The notes under the pieces were generated by a model. It worked only from the letters and a program-made list of their open reading frames with translations, was not told where the DNA came from and ran no database searches. The position numbers and the translations under genes are program-made. This document shows, one piece after another, positions 29,237-33,599 of a stretch of DNA of 33,599 nucleotides (position 1 is its first letter; each line of letters begins with the position of its first letter). This DNA is from a virus, in the IMG/VR virus record IMGVR_UViG_3300032245_000445, positions 1-33,599 of that record. One strand, given 5' to 3'.

Positions 29237-29941
29237 ATGGCATCAGTAATTAACGGAACAAACATAGTACTTTACTACTTTAATCCTGCTACAAGCACAG
29301 CGGTTCCTTTTGGAGCTGCTACTAATTGTTCTTTTGAAACTAGCGTAGAACAAGTAGAAGTTACTAGCCAAACTTCAGCATGGTTTAGAGAATACAAAAA
29401 TGATGTAATAACATGGTCGGTAAATTGTGATGGATTTGTTTCTCTTAGCGATAATTACAATTATGCTTACTTGCTACAATTAGTTTTAGATAAGACTCCA
29501 ATTACAATCAAGTTTTCTATAGATAATGATAACGGAAATGGTAGTGGTTTATTAGGATATACCATCCTTACAGGACTTGCTAATATTACTTCTTTGTCTT
29601 TAAGTGGACCAGTAGAAAGTGCGTCTACTTACAGCGTAAGCTTACAAGGGACTGGTGGATATTCTATAGATGGTGTAGAGGTAACTCAAGAAGGTATTAA
29701 TATCAGTAGTCAGATTGTTAAGATGTACGACTATACTGCTACAGGTGCAGAAACAACAGTAACATTGCCTGGTGCAATTGGATTTACTTGCTTTAGTGTA
29801 ACACGAGGTGGCGTAGAGGTGCAAGACATTAATCCAGTAACAGTAGATGCAAATGATGTATCATTCAATTCAGTTACAGGTATTTTAACATTTGGCTCAT
29901 CATTGGCTGCAGGAGAACATATAAGAGCATTATTTAAATAA
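29237..29941 (+). CDS. Tail-tube-like protein with extra C-terminal domain
   Basis: There are 234 residues. Residues about 1-150 resemble the tail tube protein at 24486: INGTNIVLYY, CSFETSVEQVEVTSQTSAWF, WSVNCDGFVSL and GPVESASTYSVSLQGTGG. Residues about 165-234 form a second small beta domain (TVTLPGAIGFTCFSVTRGGV, ILTFGSSLAAGEHIRALF). It could be a specialised tube ring at the tail end or a decorating protein. Two nt separate it from the fibre gene. Confidence 0.65.
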   Translation: MASVINGTNIVLYYFNPATSTAVPFGAATNCSFETSVEQVEVTSQTSAWFREYKNDVITWSVNCDGFVSLSDNYNYAYLLQLVLDKTPITIKFSIDNDNGNGSGLLGYTILTGLANITSLSLSGPVESASTYSVSLQGTGGYSIDGVEVTQEGINISSQIVKMYDYTATGAETTVTLPGAIGFTCFSVTRGGVEVQDINPVTVDANDVSFNSVTGILTFGSSLAAGEHIRALFK

Positions 29942-29942
29942 T

Positions 29943-31172
29943 ATGGCACAATTAGTACTTAAAAATATCCTAGCAGGTTCAGGGAACGTACTTGCAGGAG
30001 GTGATAACGTAGGTAACGTAACCAAGATAACCATAGGTAGCGGACTTACACTAACTAGTGGTGTTTTATCTTCTAGTGGTGGTGGAACAGCATTAACCTT
30101 AACAACTACAGGAACAAGTGGAGCTGCAACTTACAATAGTGGTACAGGAGTATTGAACATTCCTATTTACTCAGCAGGTGCTGGAGCAGTTTCTAGTGTA
30201 TTCGGAAGAACAGGTGCTGTAGTGGCTGTAAGTGGCGATTATAATACTGATTTAGTTACTGAAGGTTCTACTAACCTATACTATACTAATGCTAGAGCAA
30301 GGGCAGCTTTTAGTGCCAATGTAGGCTCAGCATTGACATATAATAGCTCAACTGGTAGATACACCTTACTTGCTGCAGATAGTGGCACAGCAGGGTATTT
30401 AACAGCTTCTGATTTCAACTATTTTGCTGCTAAACAAGCGTCTTTAGGAACTGGCACAACCTCACAATATCTTAGAGGCGATTTAGTATGGGCTACTCCA
30501 CCTGCTCCATCTTTAAATGATTTATCAAATGTAAGCATAACAAGCCCATCAAATGGTCAATTATTACGTTATCAAACTGGTACTTGGATTAACTTTACTC
30601 CAACTTATGTAGCAGCAGGTTTCTTTTCAGCTACAGCTCCTTTATCATATAATAGTTCTACTGGTGTATTTAGCATTAGTCAGGCTGGTTCAGGTTCTAA
30701 TGGTTATTTATCAAGTACAGATTGGAATACCTTTAATGGTAAGCAAAATCAAATCAATGGAACTGGTTTTGTAAAGGCTAGTGGTACAACTATATCTTTT
30801 GATAATAGTACTTATCTAACTACTTCAAGTGCTGCTAGTACCTATTTAGCTTTAACTGGTGGTACCTTATCAGGCACATTGACTGCAACTGGTTTCTTCG
30901 AATCATCAGATAAGCGTCTTAAAAAGCAAATAGAGGCTAATTACGCCCCTAAAAACATTCAGGATATACAAACCTACCTTTACCAAAAAGACGGCAAAAT
31001 TGAGGTAGGATATTACGCACAAGAGGTATCTGAGATTATGCCTTATGCAGTAGCTGAGGGTAAGGATGGTTTCTTAGCAGTAGCTTATAACCAAGTCTTG
31101 GTTGCAAAGGTTCAATACTTAGAAAATCAATTAAAAGCATTAATATATGAGTTGGGCAGGAATAGCAAGTAA
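29943..31172 (+). CDS. Tail fibre with S74 chaperone domain
   Basis: There are 409 residues. Shaft modules shared with the other fibres are VFGRTGAVVAVSGDYNTDLV, STNLYYTNARARAAF and SNGYLSSTDWNTFNGKQ. Then NGTGFVKASGTTISFDNSTY leads to the chaperone: SSDKRLKKQIE (Ser322, Lys327), VGYYAQEVSEIMPYAV and a C-terminal helix (VQYLENQLKALIYEL). The catalytic Ser and Lys are kept, so self-cleavage is expected. Host-binding or fibre trimer role. Confidence 0.88.
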   Translation: MAQLVLKNILAGSGNVLAGGDNVGNVTKITIGSGLTLTSGVLSSSGGGTALTLTTTGTSGAATYNSGTGVLNIPIYSAGAGAVSSVFGRTGAVVAVSGDYNTDLVTEGSTNLYYTNARARAAFSANVGSALTYNSSTGRYTLLAADSGTAGYLTASDFNYFAAKQASLGTGTTSQYLRGDLVWATPPAPSLNDLSNVSITSPSNGQLLRYQTGTWINFTPTYVAAGFFSATAPLSYNSSTGVFSISQAGSGSNGYLSSTDWNTFNGKQNQINGTGFVKASGTTISFDNSTYLTTSSAASTYLALTGGTLSGTLTATGFFESSDKRLKKQIEANYAPKNIQDIQTYLYQKDGKIEVGYYAQEVSEIMPYAVAEGKDGFLAVAYNQVLVAKVQYLENQLKALIYELGRNSK

Positions 31173-31638
31173 TCAATGTATAAGCTGGGATAACCTAAAA
31201 GATTCTGTAACGACTGGTGTTTTTATGGGAGCTCAAGCTGCTGTGCCTCCAGGTTCTAAGCAAGTAACAAGGGCTGAGGCAGAATACTATGTGGTTATTA
31301 ATGCCATTACTTCTAAAGCTACAAATCAATTGCCTGTTAAATCAGATTTAGTTGCTAGGACTGGTGTCTACAAATGGAACATATCTGATAATGGAGACAC
31401 TAATGCTAATGCTTGTTCTTTATTTTTAGACCCTAATACAATAGCTTGGACTAATACCGCAACACCAACTACAGGAACCACATTCTACGCAGACTATAAT
31501 TTTACTACAATATTCCCTATGAGTGGTTATGCAGGTTTGTTTTTGCATTATAGAGCATTTGGTGATACTGGTAATGGATTTAGAGCAAGATTTAACTTGT
31601 CTACTTCTACTATAAACAACTCTCCAACGGCTTGTTAG
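31147..31638 (+). CDS. Tail-associated protein of unknown function (163 aa)
   Basis: The start overlaps the fibre gene by 26 nt. MSWAGIASNQCISWDNLKDS resembles the N-termini of small tail-region proteins in other Bacteroidota phages. The rest is a beta-rich, cysteine-containing domain (NANACSLFLDPNTIAWTNTA, FPMSGYAGLFLHYRAF). It is probably part of the tip or a fibre accessory. Confidence 0.65.
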   Translation: MSWAGIASNQCISWDNLKDSVTTGVFMGAQAAVPPGSKQVTRAEAEYYVVINAITSKATNQLPVKSDLVARTGVYKWNISDNGDTNANACSLFLDPNTIAWTNTATPTTGTTFYADYNFTTIFPMSGYAGLFLHYRAFGDTGNGFRARFNLSTSTINNSPTAC

Positions 31639-31657
31639 GCATTGTCTAATAATTGGT

Positions 31658-31665
31658 TATTTTTG
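31658..31665 (+). promoter_or_regulatory. Bacteroidota -7 box
   Basis: TATTTTTG followed by TA ends 17 nt before the ATG at 31682. TTG triplets upstream (31632, 31642) are not at the ideal spacing. Confidence 0.5.
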
Positions 31666-31681
31666 TAGAAATATATATATA

Positions 31682-32050
31682 ATGTCTTGTTTAAGTACAA
31701 ATGCTGATTTTAGACCAGCACAATACAATATCTCAATTTGGAAAAGTAACACATGGAGTCAGATTTTCTTATTGACTGCCAATACTGTGCCAATAAATTT
31801 AAGTACTGCAACTGTTGAAATCCAAATCAGAAAGAAGATTACTTCTACTAATGCTGAATTAACCCTAACCGAGAATGGTGGAGGTATAGTGGTTGGGGGT
31901 GTCAACAATAACATGATTACCATTAATAAGGATATAGACCTTGATGCAGGTAACTATGTTTATGACATGGCAGTTCAATTTTCTAATTCTAACATTAAAA
32001 CATATATCTGGGGTAACTTCATCGTTTATCAAGATATTACACAATTATAA
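31682..32050 (+). CDS. Small Ig-like baseplate or fibre-linked protein
   Basis: There are 122 residues, beta sandwich-like: VPINLSTATVEIQIRKKITS, ITINKDIDLDAGNYVYDMAV and TYIWGNFIVYQDITQ. The gain-of-YDm plus G-x-F-x-V-x-x-D-x-T ending is the pattern of BppU-like N-terminal or fibre-attachment domains. The stop overlaps the start of the large fibre gene, suggesting it links the fibre to the tail. Confidence 0.7.
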   Translation: MSCLSTNADFRPAQYNISIWKSNTWSQIFLLTANTVPINLSTATVEIQIRKKITSTNAELTLTENGGGIVVGGVNNNMITINKDIDLDAGNYVYDMAVQFSNSNIKTYIWGNFIVYQDITQL

Positions 32051-33599
32051 TGAGTACAGAGATAACAATAACCGAGACCACGATTGACATTAATGTCACC
32101 GAGTATCCAATAACAATTGAAGCTCCTTCAGGTGCCTATCCACTACCTACGAGTGTTTATAGTGTGTTTGGTAGAACAGGTAATGTTGTAGCTACTGAAG
32201 GTGACTATACTTTAACTCAATTAGCTGGTGTAACAATCACTAGCCCTATTGCTGGTCAAGCCTTAGTATATAACGGAACAAGTTGGGTAAACAATACCGA
32301 GACTTATGTGGGTACTGTTACTTCTGTAAATATGAGTGTACCAACTGGGCTTACGATAAGCGGGAACCCTATTACAACGGCTGGTACATTAGCCTTAGGT
32401 TTAGCGAGTGGATACTCAATCCCTACAACAGCTAAACAAACTACTTGGGATACTGCTTACAACGATTCAATCGTTTCTGCTGCGGTTACTGGAACTACTA
32501 CTAAAACTTTAACACTTAACCAACAAGATGGTGGAACTGTTACTGCAAGTTGGACTGATTACGATACTGCTCCAGTAACTTCGGTATTTGGCAGAACTGG
32601 TGCTATAACTGCTCAAAGTGGAGACTACAATACTTTACAAGTAACAGAGAATACTAACTTATATTTTACTAACCAAAGAGCAAGATATGCTATTAGTGGC
32701 GACTCTAACTCTGGTGTGGTATATTCAAATACAACTGGTATTATTGCTTTAGACGATATACCAAATACAAGTCTTTTGCATGATTCAATGACCATCAATG
32801 GTTATTTAACTGCATTAGGTGGGACAGTAACTTTAACTACTACGGATGTAGCAGAAGGCACAAATTTATATTATACTCAAGCAAGATTTAACTCTGCTTT
32901 TGCTGCTAAAACTACAACTGATTTAACAGAAGGTACTAACTTATACTTTACAAATGCAAGAGCACAAGCTGCTATAACTGGTACTGCTCCTATTAGCGTA
33001 GTTGGCGGTAATGTTTCTATAAGTCAAGCTGGTGCATCTACAAATGGCTATTTAAGTTCTACAAACTGGAATACATTTAACAATAAGCAAAACGCAATAA
33101 CACTAACAGTAACTGGTAATAGTGGTTCTGCTACTTTAGTTGGTGCAACATTAAATATTCCTACATATACTTTAGCTGGATTGGGCGGTATTAGCTTAAC
33201 TGGTTTAAGTGCTTCTTCTCCTTTACTATATGATAACACGACTGGTAATTTTAGCATACAAGTTGCGAATGTATCTCAAAATGGTTATTTGTCAAGTACT
33301 GATTGGTCTACTTTTAATTCTAAACAAGCTGCGTTAAATGGTACTGGTTTTGTTAAGATTAGTGGTACAACAATTAGCTACGATAACTCAACATATTTAA
33401 CTACTATCAGCGGTATAGCTGCTGGTGGAGAATTAAGCGGTACTTATGCTAACCCAAGTTTAGTAAACTCTGCGGTTACTGGTAAGTTGTTAACTGGTGT
33501 AAATATTACTGGCGGAACAATTCAAGATACTGACTCAATTTTAATTGGCTTTGGTAAATTACAAAATCAAATTAATGGTTTAGTTGGTGGTTCAATTTA
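32050..33599 (+). CDS. Large tail fibre (3' partial)
   Basis: The frame opens at the ATG at 32050 with MSTEITITETTIDINVTEYP and stays open for 516 codons to the window edge. Shaft modules repeat: VFGRTGNVVATEGDYTLTQL, VFGRTGAITAQSGDYNTLQV, two NLYFT/NLYYT-x-AR segments, and GYLSSTNWNTFNNKQ then GYLSSTDWSTFNSKQ, followed by NGTGFVKISGTTISYDNSTY. No chaperone domain is reached, so it must lie beyond the window. The sequence at 1-1133 may be that C-terminal end. Confidence 0.85.
   Translation, partial: MSTEITITETTIDINVTEYPITIEAPSGAYPLPTSVYSVFGRTGNVVATEGDYTLTQLAGVTITSPIAGQALVYNGTSWVNNTETYVGTVTSVNMSVPTGLTISGNPITTAGTLALGLASGYSIPTTAKQTTWDTAYNDSIVSAAVTGTTTKTLTLNQQDGGTVTASWTDYDTAPVTSVFGRTGAITAQSGDYNTLQVTENTNLYFTNQRARYAISGDSNSGVVYSNTTGIIALDDIPNTSLLHDSMTINGYLTALGGTVTLTTTDVAEGTNLYYTQARFNSAFAAKTTTDLTEGTNLYFTNARAQAAITGTAPISVVGGNVSISQAGASTNGYLSSTNWNTFNNKQNAITLTVTGNSGSATLVGATLNIPTYTLAGLGGISLTGLSASSPLLYDNTTGNFSIQVANVSQNGYLSSTDWSTFNSKQAALNGTGFVKISGTTISYDNSTYLTTISGIAAGGELSGTYANPSLVNSAVTGKLLTGVNITGGTIQDTDSILIGFGKLQNQINGLVGGSI

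Noticed and set aside
1-33599. Prophage with integration module
   Set aside because: No integrase, excisionase, attachment-site duplication or CI-like repressor is seen; regions outside the window cannot be judged.

Overview
The window is almost wholly phage DNA from a tailed phage of a Bacteroidota host. AT content is about two thirds. Gene starts lack Shine-Dalgarno sequences and sit behind A-rich leaders. Several starts are preceded by the Bacteroidota -7 promoter box TAnnTTTG. The gene set (HK97-type portal, protease and capsid; small head-tail connectors; tail tube; frameshifted tail chaperone; short tape measure) indicates a siphovirus. I see no integrase, no CI-type repressor, no DNA polymerase and no tRNA. 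The phage appears to rely on the host polymerase and to bring its own helicase, helicase-loader-like protein, DnaA-domain protein and annealing recombinase.

Layout. 1-4766 (+): 3' end of a tail fibre, then a lysis cassette (four small membrane-anchored proteins, holin, M15 endolysin), a metallophosphoesterase and two small genes. 4767-6189: a repeat-rich control region where the rightward and leftward units converge. It holds terminators on both strands, four copies of an 18-bp palindrome, a GTTCAC cluster and an endonuclease VII-like HNH gene between diverged 58-bp repeats. 6190-15842 (-): a leftward early operon of about 27 mostly small, overlapping genes, including VRR-NUC nuclease, DnaB helicase, a winged-helix replication protein, an HNH nuclease, an annealing protein and a DnaA domain IV protein. 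15843-16430: a very AT-rich divergent control region and candidate origin. 16431-33599 (+): packaging, head, connector, tail and fibre genes in the classical order, running off the window inside a tail fibre gene.

Both window ends lie in tail-fibre sequence built from the same modules. The window may therefore be a nearly complete, circularly permuted genome opened inside one repetitive fibre gene. A direct end-to-end join is out of frame, so this is not proven.

The most unusual items are a candidate structured RNA at about 10940-11033 (-), which has its own promoter box and two hairpins with exactly complementary 7-nt loops; the palindrome and repeat control region around the HNH gene; a paralogous nuclease-like pair in which one member seems to have lost catalytic residues; and a second tail-tube-like protein encoded beyond the tail tip gene.
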